Shown in pieces: positions 8,805-18,515 of a DNA stretch of 46,108 nucleotides. A program made the translations under genes and the position numbers. Positions within the stretch are counted from its first letter, which is position 1. Every line of letters begins with the position of its first letter. The stretch is from Paenibacillus dendritiformis (lineage in GTDB: Bacteria; Bacillota; Bacilli; Paenibacillales; Paenibacillaceae). The notes under the pieces are model-generated. The model searched no databases and was not told where the DNA came from. It worked only from the letters and a program-made list of their open reading frames with translations. The stretch covers positions 1-46,108 of the forward strand of contig NZ_LDIG01000166.1 of the NCBI RefSeq assembly GCF_015845845.1, given 5' to 3'.

Positions 8805-8866
8805 AGCGGGGCGCCTCATGCGCCCCGCTTCAGACTGTCGGCAAAGTCCTGTCGACAGTCTTTTTT
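8805..8866 (+). terminator. Tandem hairpins ending the YneQ-like gene
   Basis: The first hairpin has a 10-bp stem AGCGGGGCGC (8805-8814) with GCGCCCCGCT (8820-8829). The second pairs GACTGTCG (8833-8840) with CGACAGTC (8853-8860) and is followed directly by six Ts. The second is a standard terminator for the plus strand, starting 33 bases past the stop. Confidence 0.85.
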
Positions 8867-8930
8867 CTTATGAAGGGCGGGGCCAGGAAAGGCAGGGCAG
8901 GTCAGGCTAGGTTAGAGCAAACTGCTCCAC

Positions 8931-8964
8931 ATGAAAAATGCTGCACCAGCGCAGCATTTTTCAT
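8931..8964. repeat. Perfect 14-bp inverted repeat (bidirectional terminator-like)
   Basis: ATGAAAAATGCTGC (8931-8944) pairs perfectly with GCAGCATTTTTCAT (8951-8964) across 6 bases. Each arm gives a GC stem with a T or A run, as in a bidirectional terminator. It comes after the YneQ-like terminator and before the repeat-rich stretch, in a 658-base region without genes (8801-9458). Confidence 0.7.
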
Positions 8965-9048
8965 CTTAAGAAGCTAAATTCCGAGAAAATCCTGCAAAAT
9001 TACATCATTTTCCCATTTTGGACGCAATCTATAGCTTGCCGCAGCGGA

Positions 9049-9116
9049 ATTGCTGTATTTTTGCAGCAATCCTAATTTCGCATACTCGTGTCAATGAAAT
9101 TGCTGCATTATTGCAG
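9049..9116. repeat. Two REP-like small palindromes
   Basis: Two related stems, ATTGCTG...CAGCAAT (9049-9070) and CTGCA...TGCAG (9103-9116), share the flanking word AATTGCTG and are about 50 bases apart. They look like paired palindromes of a REP-type intergenic element. They share the TTGCTG/GCAGCA words with the nearby 8931-8964 stem. Confidence 0.55.
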
Positions 9117-9120
9117 TATT

Positions 9121-9264
9121 GGCGAGCAGGATGCGGCAAGCTGCGTATGGTGGAGCAGGCTGCGGGCAAGCCACGTATGGCCGAGCAAGCTGCGGCAAGC
9201 TGCGTATTGGCGGAGCAGATTACGGCAAGCCACGTATGGGCCGAAGCAGGCTGCGGCAATCGCT
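9121..9264. repeat. Five tandem units of about 29-30 bp
   Basis: Units begin near 9121, 9150, 9180, 9209 and 9239. The shared pattern is GAGCAGGCTGCGGCAAGC followed by TG or CA and then CGTAT. Copies are imperfect and alternate between the TGCG and CACG variants. All three frames are open for a stretch because the repeat lacks stops, but none has a ribosome site, so I treat it as noncoding. There is no spacer diversity, so it is not CRISPR. Confidence 0.8.
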
Positions 9265-9379
9265 CGACCGATGGCGCCTGCCCGCGAACCGGTCCTGCGT
9301 CACTGCCTCAATCGTTACGGCCCGAGGGAAAGCGGTGATCTGGAAGTTCGAGTATCTAGCCTCATCCGTCAACCTATCT

Positions 9380-9448
9380 TTTATCTTGTAGTGATTGAAA
9401 AACAGAGAGTCCAATTGGAATAACTTCAACTGATCTCCCTGTCATGTA
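9380..9448 (-). repeat. Terminator-like repeat, copy 1
   Basis: On the minus strand ACAGGGAG pairs with CTCTCTGT (one G-T wobble), followed by a T5 run, 11 bases past the stop of the DUF5655 gene, so it can end the island transcript. A second copy lies at 41453-41510. Similarity extends past the T run (TCAATCAC against TCGATCAC) and before the stem (TACATG), so this is a dispersed repeat and not only a similar hairpin. Confidence 0.7.
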
Positions 9449-9458
9449 TACGTCTGCT

Positions 9459-10373
9459 TCAACTCATCTCATAGCTTCGCTGAATCAACTCTTTCGCTCG
9501 TTCCAGTTGTTCATCATTAGCGATCGTTATCTCTAAATCTCCCGTCCCGTAATGGCCAATTTGGCGCACATCTCTCGTAAAGGATGGTTCCAGTTCAACC
9601 GAATCGGGATTGACTTTCACATATACGGAAATGCACTTGGTTTGCGGGTGAATCTCAACACATGCAAAATTTTTTATCCGTTTGAACGCAAAGTAATGCT
9701 TCAGCGTGTTCATTTGTACATCGTCTCCAAGCGCTATCATAAAGGCACGCAACGCTTCAAAACGATTCGTCAGTTCCTCGCTTGCTTGGGCAAGGTACTC
9801 GGAAACTGTCTTGGACGAAGATGGGGTCTTGGCTTCCAGAAGTTCCCCGTCCTCCGTTTCGAAATGAGCCGTTGTTGCATTCACCAAATCGAGCAGTAGC
9901 AGATCGTCACCATACCGTTTATATGTATATAATTCAATATTGCGATTAATCTGCTGTACAGCATGTTCATCGTACTTGGTAAATCCTCCAGCTACACATA
10001 GAAGTCTTGGAGCGCTCCAATCGACGGATTGGGCTATCTCATGACCTAGACGATTCATGACCAGTACCACGAAGTCCGCTTGGTGATCCATCAGCCAATC
10101 CAGATAATACAAGCCTTGGTTGATCACATTTTCATTCGTGGAGCGCTTGTATTCAATAATAACCGGAGAGTTATTCTCATCAATGCCGAGCGTGTCGATT
10201 CTTCCCCGATGCTTCTTGCCCGTAGAATATTCGGAAACCAGGAATCGAATGCCCAACAACGCCTCCAAGTTTCGCTCCATCAAGGTTTGCAATGATTTTT
10301 CTACCGTTACTGTATATCCGCTTAACTCTTCTACTGCATTGCCTACGAGCCGAAATAATTTCATGTCTCCCAT
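9459..10373 (-). CDS. PD-(D/E)xK-like nuclease domain protein with DUF5655-type C-terminus
   Basis: A 304-aa protein. The N-terminal half has the nuclease-fold pattern RGRIDTLGID (Asp60) followed by PVIIEYKRS (Glu74, Lys76), the D...ExK arrangement of NucS/DUF91-like endonucleases. The C-terminal half (about 195-304), with FAFKRIKNFACVEIHPQTK and later YVKVNPDSV, resembles DUF5655, a domain I do not know a function for. ATG at 10373 lies 6 bases past the 740-aa gene, so it is the last gene of the island transcript. A second ATG at 10364 has too close a ribosome site. DNA cleavage is an inference. The position suggests a role linked to the type I restriction genes. Confidence 0.75.
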   Translation of the reverse strand: MGDMKLFRLVGNAVEELSGYTVTVEKSLQTLMERNLEALLGIRFLVSEYSTGKKHRGRIDTLGIDENNSPVIIEYKRSTNENVINQGLYYLDWLMDHQADFVVLVMNRLGHEIAQSVDWSAPRLLCVAGGFTKYDEHAVQQINRNIELYTYKRYGDDLLLLDLVNATTAHFETEDGELLEAKTPSSSKTVSEYLAQASEELTNRFEALRAFMIALGDDVQMNTLKHYFAFKRIKNFACVEIHPQTKCISVYVKVNPDSVELEPSFTRDVRQIGHYGTGDLEITIANDEQLERAKELIQRSYEMS

Positions 10374-10379
10374 CGAGCA

Positions 10380-12602
10380 TCAGGTTCCTTTCCTCCGGTC
10401 AAAATACCAGCACAGCCGGTACTCGCAAATCTCCCTGGTCCACGAATATAATCGTTTCTGATCCGTTTCCTTAGTCTTAAGGCGTATCTCGAAACTGCCA
10501 TCTGAAATGCGAATCAGGCTACTCCCCTTCCCCCAGTGAGCCATCGGCATACGAGCTATAAGTTGGGCAGTACGTTCTAACGGAGCGTCCCATAGTTTTT
10601 TCGTCTCGTTATCCGAGAAGTCAATCTGTTTGCGTTCTGGGTCGCTCATATAATACCCATAAAAGAATGGGGCAGCTTCTTCCGCAGTAATCGGCTTCAT
10701 CCAGCCGCCTTCGCCTCGTTCAAGCATGGCAAGCAACAGTACCATCTTATAGCTCTTTCGGATAATTGTACTTTCTACTTCTTTTAGCCAATCTGCATGT
10801 CTTCTTGCCGTTCCCGCTTCTTCCTTGGTGAGCTCACCTGCTTGCAGCAAGAACGTATAATAGGAATCGAATAACTGCCGATATTCTTGACTATCCGCCT
10901 TTCCAAGTCGATGCAGTTCCATGTACGTAGGTCGGCGACCCAACCGCTTTTTGAGTTCGCGATAGGCGCCCACCGCATGTTCTTTTCGTTTACCTGATCC
11001 TATTAGACGCTTCTCTTCCGCAATCGCATCCTCCAATTGATTGACGAAACGATCAATTGTCTTTGGTCCGACACCGCTTATCTTCTCCGTCAAATTCGAA
11101 AGATCTTCAGGAAGCTCATGAATCGCCGTTACGTTGCATTCATCCTTCAGATATTGCATCAAGCTCGCACAACCATTAATAGGCAGGTCATCAAGACCCA
11201 TGTCTATCATTGACGCTGGAAAGATCAGTTCCTTGTTGAGAAAAGACTTCCGTAATTCGGTTCTTTCTTCATTGACGGTCTCTAAGTCTTGCGTAGATTG
11301 CATTGTTTGTTCACTTATAGATTCTCCTTGAGACGGTGGTACGTTATGTACTGTCGACGGCTCGCCAAACTGCACTAGAGACGGAACCTGCACCCTTTGC
11401 GGTTCTTCGGACTGTATTTCTCTTGGTACTTCCGAATTCACCTCGAACGGACCTGTCACTTGCGTTTGCGTTTCGGTCTGTTCTGCTACTTTAGGCGCTG
11501 AGCAATGCCCTTGCCCGGCACGTTCACACGTTACCGTGTTCTTTGTTATGCCAGCTTTCCCAGATGATACAACATCAGCACTGAATTCCTGCGTAACCGC
11601 TACGTCCTTATTGCTCCCCTCTTCAGCCGGGAGGCTGACCCAGCGCGATTGGGACGGGTTTTTCCCGATCATGAACCAAGCAGACTTCCGCTTCGTCGAC
11701 TGACTGCCGTTCTTGGCATATTTGAAAAAGATCCCTTGCGGCTTGAGAGAGAACAACGCTTCCTTCAGCTCCCAGCCGCCGACAATCCACAGTGCCCCGC
11801 CATTAGGCCGCTTGTCGACCACCGTCAGTCCTTGATGGGAGAGGTAATCGCCCACTTCTACCGACTTGCCCACTTCCGGGACTGGAGGTTGCTCTGAAGC
11901 CAACTCCTCTGGCGCAGCTGCTTCCACGCTCGCAACAACAGCATTCATTTCCTGCGGCGACATCCCCACGGAAGCCGCCATGTCAGCAGCCTCTTCCCCG
12001 GGTAACGATGCACCTGCAGAGACAGAAGCATTCATCCCAGCAACTTGGCTAATCGTCGCATGCAAATGCTTAAACTGCTCCGTAATTGTCGGCAAAATCT
12101 GTGCTTCCACCTGTGCACTCAATAACTGCTTCAGTTGCTCGCTCACTTCGAACCTTGGTTCTACCTGTGTGTTCGCCGGGTTCGAAGGCATGGTTGGCAT
12201 GATATAAGTCGGAAGTTCAATCTCTAGCGGCCCATACGATTCCACATACCATAAAGCTAACGTAAATAAATGCCGGTGAGCGGTTAAGGCCAGATCCGGC
12301 GGTACGGGCTTCACATCATGGGCAGCCATGTTCCCATTCCTACGCAACCAATCGAAGCTCTCTTTGATCTCATCCGATATGATATCTTTGCGGGCTAATA
12401 ACTGCACACGTTCGCTCGGCTTTATAAAATAAACGGGCTCCACCTTCTCCTGCTTAGACACCATCGTCGCCATTTCTTCGCTAAATAATCTGCCCTGGGT
12501 AAGGGTCGCGCGCGGGTTGCTCCACACATCCGCCTCTGCTTGTATCGCTACGGCATAGAGCTCCTCGCTCACCTCACCCAAAAATGCAAATAGTGATGCC
12601 AT
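10380..12602 (-). CDS. Large accessory protein of the restriction island (DUF4145-like, HhH, helicase-associated C-terminus)
   Basis: A 740-aa soluble protein. Residues about 1-120 resemble the DUF4145 segment also found in restriction subunits (ARKDIISDEIKESFDWLRR, then NMAAHD). Residues 250-312 hold VDKRPNGGALWIVGGWEL, a small domain I associate with helicase-like proteins. Residues 313-450 are low-complexity, rich in Glu, Gln, Val and Ser. Residues 505-530 hold a helix-hairpin-helix (ISGVGPKTIDRFV), a DNA-binding motif. Residues 545-740 (GRRPTYMELHRLG, then SYKMVLLLAMLERGE) resemble the C-terminal region of certain DEAD/DEAH helicase proteins, but no helicase motor is present. It is 71 bases after hsdR, so it may have its own promoter in the AT-rich gap. 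I infer a DNA-binding partner of the restriction system. Confidence 0.6.
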   Translation of the reverse strand: MASLFAFLGEVSEELYAVAIQAEADVWSNPRATLTQGRLFSEEMATMVSKQEKVEPVYFIKPSERVQLLARKDIISDEIKESFDWLRRNGNMAAHDVKPVPPDLALTAHRHLFTLALWYVESYGPLEIELPTYIMPTMPSNPANTQVEPRFEVSEQLKQLLSAQVEAQILPTITEQFKHLHATISQVAGMNASVSAGASLPGEEAADMAASVGMSPQEMNAVVASVEAAAPEELASEQPPVPEVGKSVEVGDYLSHQGLTVVDKRPNGGALWIVGGWELKEALFSLKPQGIFFKYAKNGSQSTKRKSAWFMIGKNPSQSRWVSLPAEEGSNKDVAVTQEFSADVVSSGKAGITKNTVTCERAGQGHCSAPKVAEQTETQTQVTGPFEVNSEVPREIQSEEPQRVQVPSLVQFGEPSTVHNVPPSQGESISEQTMQSTQDLETVNEERTELRKSFLNKELIFPASMIDMGLDDLPINGCASLMQYLKDECNVTAIHELPEDLSNLTEKISGVGPKTIDRFVNQLEDAIAEEKRLIGSGKRKEHAVGAYRELKKRLGRRPTYMELHRLGKADSQEYRQLFDSYYTFLLQAGELTKEEAGTARRHADWLKEVESTIIRKSYKMVLLLAMLERGEGGWMKPITAEEAAPFFYGYYMSDPERKQIDFSDNETKKLWDAPLERTAQLIARMPMAHWGKGSSLIRISDGSFEIRLKTKETDQKRLYSWTREICEYRLCWYFDRRKGT

Positions 12603-12673
12603 AGGGAGTTGTGTAACCTCCTCTCTTAAAAATTTTTATAGATGATCATATTATCATATTAAAGATTACATTT

Positions 12674-15600
12674 TTAATAGTAGAATTCTTCTAACTCAGA
12701 CTTCCCCATTACTTCCGCCTGCTCAATCACGAGATCAATCGCCATTTGTTCAAGATCCGGCGGATATCCGTATTTCTTCAGTAGTCTCTTCACAATGACT
12801 CTCATCTGTGCCCGGACATTCTCACGCAATGCCCAGTCCACCTTAATATTGCTCTTAATCGCTTGTGTCAACTCATGCGCAATCTGCTTCAATACGATGT
12901 CACCCATCATCTGCTTCGCGGATTCATTGGAAGCAAGCGCATCATAGAATGCAAGTTCTTCCTTAATAAGACCGAGATCTTCACCGCGCTTGACAGCAGC
13001 ATTCATCTCCTTCGCCATCTGGATCAACTCTTCGATCACCTGAGTCGTCTCGATCGTACGATTATTATATTTCCGAATCGCTTCATCCAGCATCTCGGAG
13101 AATTTGCGAGACTGAACCACACTGGTGCGGGAGACAGCTTTCACCTTACCTTGAAGCAGGCGTCGTAAAAGTTCAACAGCCAGGTTCTTCTGCTTCAAGC
13201 CTTTTACATGCTCCAAAAACTCATTGGATAATATCGCGATATTCGGCTTTTGTAAGCCTACCGCTTCCAATATATCTACGACTTCTTCCGAAATCACTGA
13301 CTTCGAGATCAACTGATTTAACTGGGCATCCAGTTCGCTGGTAGTCTTCCTTTTGTTCTCAGGCGTAATCAACTTCACGATTCCCGACTTGACGGCCTTA
13401 TAGAAGCTGATTTCCACATTCAATTGCTCTGCCGTTTCCGTCGTCGCACAGAGCGCATAAGAGTGCGCCAACTCTACTGTCCAATTCAGGAAATTACGCT
13501 TATCTTCTTTGCCTAGACCAAGAACGTAGTCTACGGTCTCCACAATAGCCTGCATCCGTTCCGAAGCTTTCTCCGATGCAAACTTCGTATAGTTGTGACC
13601 ATATAATAGCTCACGGATTAACTGGATTCTCTCTACCATATAATCGACGGCCCGATCCGTATCAATGCCTGCTGTCTTGCGATCATTTTCGGTATATTGC
13701 TGTAATGCCGATTTGAGGCTATCCGCTATACCGATATAATCGACGATAAGTCCGCCTGGTTTATTGCCGAATACCCGGTTGACGCGGGCGATGGCCTGCA
13801 TGAGATTGTGCCCCTTCATCGGCTTGTCGATATACATCGTACTCATGCTCGGAACATCGAAGCCAGTCAGCCACATATCGCGGACGATGACAATTTGCAG
13901 AGGATCGTTCAAGTCCTTCATTCGTTTTGCCAAATGCTCACGACGGCGCTTGTTCCCGATATACGGCTGCCATTCTTCGGGATCACTGGAGCTGCCTGTC
14001 ATGACGATCTTGATCTTGCCTTCATTGTCATCATCACTATGCCATTCCGGACGAAGCGCAATAATCGCCTTGTACAGATCAATCGCAATCCGTCGGGACA
14101 TGACGGCGATCATCGCCTTACCTGCCATCGCTCCCTGCCGTTGTTCGTAGTGGGTCACGATATCTTTCGCTATTTTGTTGACACGTTTTTCCGCGCCCGC
14201 TAAGGCTTCGAGTCGGGCCCACTTCGACTTCAGCTTCTGTTGCTGGCTGAACTCTTGATATTCCGTGATTTCCTCGTAGTCATCATCAATCCGCGGACGC
14301 TCTTCATCGGATAACTCCAAGCGAGCAATACGGCTTTCATAGTAAATTTTAACCGTTGTCCCATCTTCAACTGCACGCGTCATGTCGTACACATCGATAT
14401 AATCGCCAAATACAGCTGGCGTATTTTTATCCGCTAGTTCAATCGGGGTCCCCGTGTATCCAATATAAGATGCGTTCGGCAACGCATCGCGCATATATTT
14501 CGCGTAACCATACTTAATAGCCGCTTCATCGTCTTTGCCTACCATTTCGGCATGGAATCCATATTGACTGCGATGGGCTTCATCCGCGATAACGATGACA
14601 TTCCGGCGATCCGTCAGGACAGGATATGCTGCCTCATCTTCCTCTGGAGTGAATTTATGTACGGTAGTGAAGATGATGCCCCCAGATTCTACCGCCAGCA
14701 AGTCTCGCAAATGCGCCCGATCCTTAGCCTGCTGCGGTATCTGCCTAAGCAGATCCTTCGACTTGCTGAATGTAGCGAAGAGCTGATCATCTAGGTCGTT
14801 ACGATCGGTCACGACGACGATTGTTGGATTGTCTAAGGACAGCACGAGTTTGCCTGCATAGAACACCATCGACAAGCTCTTGCCAGAACCTTGCGTATGC
14901 CAGATCACCCCGATCTTGCGATCCCCTTCTTGCAGTGTCGCGCGCTTCGTACTCTCGATCGCTTTATTAGTCGCATGATACTGATGGTATCCCGCTACAA
15001 TCTTGTAAATATGTTGGCCATCTGTCTGGAACAAGACGAAGTGCTTGATGATATCCAGTAAACGATGTTTCTCGAACATCCCCTTAATTAATACTTCCAG
15101 TTGTGGAATCGAGGAGGCGGCTACATCCTTACCGTCGATCGTCCGCCACATCATGAACCGATCCTCATCTGCTGTCAGCGTTCCGACTCTCGCGTTCACT
15201 CCATCACTAATAACCATGAAAGAGTTATAGGTAAATAGCGACGAAATCGCGTGCTTATATGTCTGTACTTGATTATAAGCGTCGCTGATCCCGACTTCTT
15301 CATTGGAGGCGCTCTTCAGCTCAATGACAGCAAGCGGCAGTCCGTTGACGAATACAACGATGTCCGGCCGCTTCTCCGTCTGATGTTCGATGACCGTAAA
15401 CTGATTCACAACGAGAAAGTCATTGTTATGAATTCGATCGGGATGAGTATCGAAGATCCAGACTTTCGCCGTTGGGTAATCTCCGTCGGCATTGCGATAT
15501 TGCACGTCAATCCCATCGGTGATCATTTTCTGAAATGCCTTATTGTTGATTAACAGACTTGGGCTGCGCGGAATCGTAATGATCCGTACCGCTTCCTCTA

Positions 15601-15811
15601 TGGCTTCTCGCGGTACCTGCTTATTAATGCGAATGAGAGCATCGCGAAGCCGCTCCTCCAAGATCACATCCTGATAGTACTGTCGTTCCGGATACTCGCC
15701 TTCCGGGGAGATATCAGGACCATAAGCCTTGTCATAGTTCAGTTCCTCAAACCATTCCAGCGCGGCTTGCTCGAGATCGCTCTCTGCATAGGAAACCGTA
15801 TATAGCGCCAT
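12674..15811 (-). CDS. hsdR: Type I restriction endonuclease subunit R
   Basis: A 1045-aa motor and nuclease subunit. The N-terminal nuclease has [20 protein letters not shown] (Asp...ExK). Helicase motif I is [11 protein letters not shown], motif II is the DEAH in [14 protein letters not shown], motif III is YTGTP, and motif VI lies in [11 protein letters not shown]. The helical C-terminus binds the methylase complex. HsdR translocates DNA and cuts at a distance when the target is unmethylated. ATG at 15811 follows AGGAGG by about 7 bases, 20 bases after hsdS. All motifs look intact and length is usual. Confidence 0.95.
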   Translation of the reverse strand: MALYTVSYAESDLEQAALEWFEELNYDKAYGPDISPEGEYPERQYYQDVILEERLRDALIRINKQVPREAIEEAVRIITIPRSPSLLINNKAFQKMITDGIDVQYRNADGDYPTAKVWIFDTHPDRIHNNDFLVVNQFTVIEHQTEKRPDIVVFVNGLPLAVIELKSASNEEVGISDAYNQVQTYKHAISSLFTYNSFMVISDGVNARVGTLTADEDRFMMWRTIDGKDVAASSIPQLEVLIKGMFEKHRLLDIIKHFVLFQTDGQHIYKIVAGYHQYHATNKAIESTKRATLQEGDRKIGVIWHTQGSGKSLSMVFYAGKLVLSLDNPTIVVVTDRNDLDDQLFATFSKSKDLLRQIPQQAKDRAHLRDLLAVESGGIIFTTVHKFTPEEDEAAYPVLTDRRNVIVIADEAHRSQYGFHAEMVGKDDEAAIKYGYAKYMRDALPNASYIGYTGTPIELADKNTPAVFGDYIDVYDMTRAVEDGTTVKIYYESRIARLELSDEERPRIDDDYEEITEYQEFSQQQKLKSKWARLEALAGAEKRVNKIAKDIVTHYEQRQGAMAGKAMIAVMSRRIAIDLYKAIIALRPEWHSDDDNEGKIKIVMTGSSSDPEEWQPYIGNKRRREHLAKRMKDLNDPLQIVIVRDMWLTGFDVPSMSTMYIDKPMKGHNLMQAIARVNRVFGNKPGGLIVDYIGIADSLKSALQQYTENDRKTAGIDTDRAVDYMVERIQLIRELLYGHNYTKFASEKASERMQAIVETVDYVLGLGKEDKRNFLNWTVELAHSYALCATTETAEQLNVEISFYKAVKSGIVKLITPENKRKTTSELDAQLNQLISKSVISEEVVDILEAVGLQKPNIAILSNEFLEHVKGLKQKNLAVELLRRLLQGKVKAVSRTSVVQSRKFSEMLDEAIRKYNNRTIETTQVIEELIQMAKEMNAAVKRGEDLGLIKEELAFYDALASNESAKQMMGDIVLKQIAHELTQAIKSNIKVDWALRENVRAQMRVIVKRLLKKYGYPPDLEQMAIDLVIEQAEVMGKSELEEFYY

Positions 15812-15831
15812 GTCTCAACCTCCTGAAGTAG

Positions 15832-17001
15832 TTAAGCCTGATCTAGCGGTACGCGAATCTCTCCCGACATGAGCTTGGGGAGAAGGGTGTCGCGGATGTT
15901 TATTAATGAAACATTTTGTTTAGCGGTATTAAATATTTGCCCATCAATGTTAATGACAATATTCTCAAATTCTCTAACTATAGATCTATTTGGGACAATC
16001 ACTTTAATATTCTCTAATTCTTTTTTTGTAATTGAGTTAAATATTGTTCCAGAACCATGCTGATCTTCTATAGCAAATATCCTTTTTAATAGGTAATATA
16101 CAAATGAATTACATTTTTCTTTAGAACTTATCGCTCCAAGGCCCCTTCCAATAATAATATCTTCATCTGCTATATTAAGTCTGCCTACAGGAGCACGTAC
16201 ACTTATTAGAATACTGCCTTTCTTAGCTACTCTTAGTGCTTGAGTACAATAAGTATTGTGTGTCGGAAATCTGCTACCGTAATTAGAAACTCCCTGATGA
16301 AAAGGAAGCCCCTCTCCAAGGGTATTATAGAATTCTGATTTAGGGGACTGTCCCATCAAGACATTTGTTATTTCACTTAACGGTGCTATTCTCCACTTCT
16401 TAGGAATCAACCCCAACTCACTTTCTTCAAACTCACCGCCGCTGGACTTATAAGGCTCTCCGTTTTCATTAGGAAATTCGTAATCCACAAACCAACGTTT
16501 AAATATAGCTTGTGCCATTTCTTCAAGATTTTTGTTGATGGTGTTGTTGAGTTCGATTTTGTCGTCAATTGCACACAATATTGCTTCGATTTCAACTTGT
16601 TCAGAGAATGCTGGGATTCCCACAACTATCTCTTTTATGATTGATTGTGTCAAAAGTGGTTGGGAACTTCCAACTCGTAAATTGTGTAAATCCAAACTCC
16701 GTAATTTATAGTACAAAAATTTCCCCGAGTTTCCCTCCAAAGGTTTCGCACCAATTGCATTATCCGATATCCAACAAGGTCGGTTTTCGTAGTATACATT
16801 CCCACAATAAGCCCCAACACGTCCAATTATTATTATTTCCCCTTGTGAATTGCTGATCTCAGTAAAATCCATTATCCCGTTTCCTCCATAAACCGGGATT
16901 TTCCCATTCTCCAAAGGTCTTTTTTTCCCATTAGAAAAAGCAAGAATATCTTCTAATTTAACCTTTTTCCATCCCTCAAAACTCAAACCCGATCCCCCCA
17001 A
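15832..17001 (-). CDS. hsdS: Type I restriction specificity subunit S
   Basis: A 389-aa subunit with two target recognition domains, each followed by a helical spacer. The first TRD includes [10 protein letters not shown] and [11 protein letters not shown]; the first spacer has [21 protein letters not shown]. The second TRD includes [11 protein letters not shown] and [12 protein letters not shown]; it ends with [16 protein letters not shown]. It sets the bipartite DNA target. The furthest start is TTG at 17001, inside hsdM; a TTG at 16986, six bases past GGGGGG, is equally likely. The gene is visibly more AT-rich than hsdM and hsdR, as often seen in exchanged specificity genes. Confidence 0.93.
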   Translation of the reverse strand: MGGSGLSFEGWKKVKLEDILAFSNGKKRPLENGKIPVYGGNGIMDFTEISNSQGEIIIIGRVGAYCGNVYYENRPCWISDNAIGAKPLEGNSGKFLYYKLRSLDLHNLRVGSSQPLLTQSIIKEIVVGIPAFSEQVEIEAILCAIDDKIELNNTINKNLEEMAQAIFKRWFVDYEFPNENGEPYKSSGGEFEESELGLIPKKWRIAPLSEITNVLMGQSPKSEFYNTLGEGLPFHQGVSNYGSRFPTHNTYCTQALRVAKKGSILISVRAPVGRLNIADEDIIIGRGLGAISSKEKCNSFVYYLLKRIFAIEDQHGSGTIFNSITKKELENIKVIVPNRSIVREFENIVINIDGQIFNTAKQNVSLINIRDTLLPKLMSGEIRVPLDQA

Positions 17002-18499
17002 GCTGCTTGCGAATCTCGTCTTCCAGCTGCCGCGACTTCGCGAACTGTTCCGCCAGCTCCGATGTCAGGCGCGCCATCTTATCCTCGAACGGCTCGCTAT
17101 CCTCCTCCACATCTTCAATGCCGACATATCGACCCGGTGTCAATATATATTCATGCTCCTGCACTTCCTCCAGCTTCGCTGCCTTGCAGAAGCCCTTCAC
17201 ATCTTCATACGTTCCCGCTTCTGGTTGTCCGCGCCACGCATGATACGTATCTGCTACCTTCTTCATATCTTCTGCACTAAGCTCACGATGTGTTCGATCC
17301 ACCATATGTCCCATTTTGCGAGCATCAATGAACAAAATCTCGCCTCTGCGGTCGCGCAACCCGCGTGGAGTCTTATTCTTCGCCAGGAACCAGAGACATA
17401 CCGGAATTTGCGTCGAATAGAACAACTGCCCAGGGAGCGTCACAATACAGTCCACGAGATCGGCGTTCACCAGTTTGCTGCGGATTTCGAATTCTGCCGT
17501 CGTGCTGGTCGACATCGAACCATTCGCTAGTACAAATCCCGCAATGCCGTTAGGAGCCAGCTTGTTCACCATATGTTGAATCCATGCATAGTTCGCATTC
17601 CCCACAGGAGGAACGCCAAACGTCCAACGTGCATCTTCCGTCAGCCGGTCGCCGCCCCAATCGCTAATGTTAAACGGCGGATTGGCAAGAATGTAGTCAG
17701 CCTTCAGGCTCTTGTGAAGATCATTATGGAATGTATCCGCATGACTCTCCCCCAAGTTGCTGTCAATGCCGCGAATCGCCAAGTTCATCTTACAGAGACG
17801 CCATGTCGTTGGATTCGATTCTTGACCATATACCGCAATATCTCCACGCTTCCCGTGATGCTCTTCGACGAACTTCTCGCTTTGCACGAACATACCGCCC
17901 GAGCCACAGCAAGGGTCGTACACCCGGCCTTTGTATGGTTCAATCATCGCAACAAGCAACCGCACGACACTGGAAGGCGTATAGAACTCCCCTCCGTTCT
18001 TCCCTTCCGCGCTTGCGAATTTGCTGAGGAAATATTCATATACCCGCCCAAGTACGTCTTGGGAACGACTCTCTTCGTCCCCCACCTTAAAAGAGAACAA
18101 GTCAATGACTTCGCCTAATCGGGTTTTGTCCAGTGCAGGTCTTGCGTAATCCTTCGGCAATACCCCTTTCAGAGAAGGGTTCTCTCGTTCGATTTCCATC
18201 ATCGCTTGGTCGATTATTTGTCCGATTTCGGGTTTTTTGGCGTTATCCTTAATATTTTTCCATCTCGCATCCTTCGGCACCCAGAATATATTCGCGGCCA
18301 GATACTCATCCCGGTCTTCCGGGTCGGCATATGGTTCATTCTTCAATGCTTCATACTTCTCTTCAAATGCATCCGATACATACTTGAGAAACAACAGCCC
18401 CAGTACGACATGCTTGTACTCTGCAGCATCCATGCTTCCTCGCAGTTTATCCGCCATACTCCATAGCTTCTCTTCAAATCCAAGATTGGCTGTAGCCAT
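16976..18499 (-). CDS. hsdM: Type I restriction DNA methylase subunit M
   Basis: A 507-aa N6-adenine methyltransferase. The helical N-terminal domain ([20 protein letters not shown]) is typical. Motif I is [10 protein letters not shown] and motif IV is [12 protein letters not shown], both complete, so it should be catalytically active. It forms M2S with HsdS and protects host DNA. ATG at 18499 follows a GGGGG tract by about 10 bases. The end overlaps hsdS. The preceding methylase-like gene ends 16 bases upstream, so both are probably co-transcribed. Confidence 0.95.
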   Translation of the reverse strand: MATANLGFEEKLWSMADKLRGSMDAAEYKHVVLGLLFLKYVSDAFEEKYEALKNEPYADPEDRDEYLAANIFWVPKDARWKNIKDNAKKPEIGQIIDQAMMEIERENPSLKGVLPKDYARPALDKTRLGEVIDLFSFKVGDEESRSQDVLGRVYEYFLSKFASAEGKNGGEFYTPSSVVRLLVAMIEPYKGRVYDPCCGSGGMFVQSEKFVEEHHGKRGDIAVYGQESNPTTWRLCKMNLAIRGIDSNLGESHADTFHNDLHKSLKADYILANPPFNISDWGGDRLTEDARWTFGVPPVGNANYAWIQHMVNKLAPNGIAGFVLANGSMSTSTTAEFEIRSKLVNADLVDCIVTLPGQLFYSTQIPVCLWFLAKNKTPRGLRDRRGEILFIDARKMGHMVDRTHRELSAEDMKKVADTYHAWRGQPEAGTYEDVKGFCKAAKLEEVQEHEYILTPGRYVGIEDVEEDSEPFEDKMARLTSELAEQFAKSRQLEDEIRKQLGGIGFEF

Positions 18500-18515
18500 G
18501 ATGTTTCAATCCCCC

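Noticed and set aside
9121..9264. Repeat array as a CRISPR locus
   Set aside because: Units are directly abutting, imperfect and have no unique spacers; no cas genes are in the window.
9018..9423. Overlapping small plus-strand reading frames
   Set aside because: They are open in all three frames only because the tandem repeat lacks stops; no ribosome site and no family pattern.
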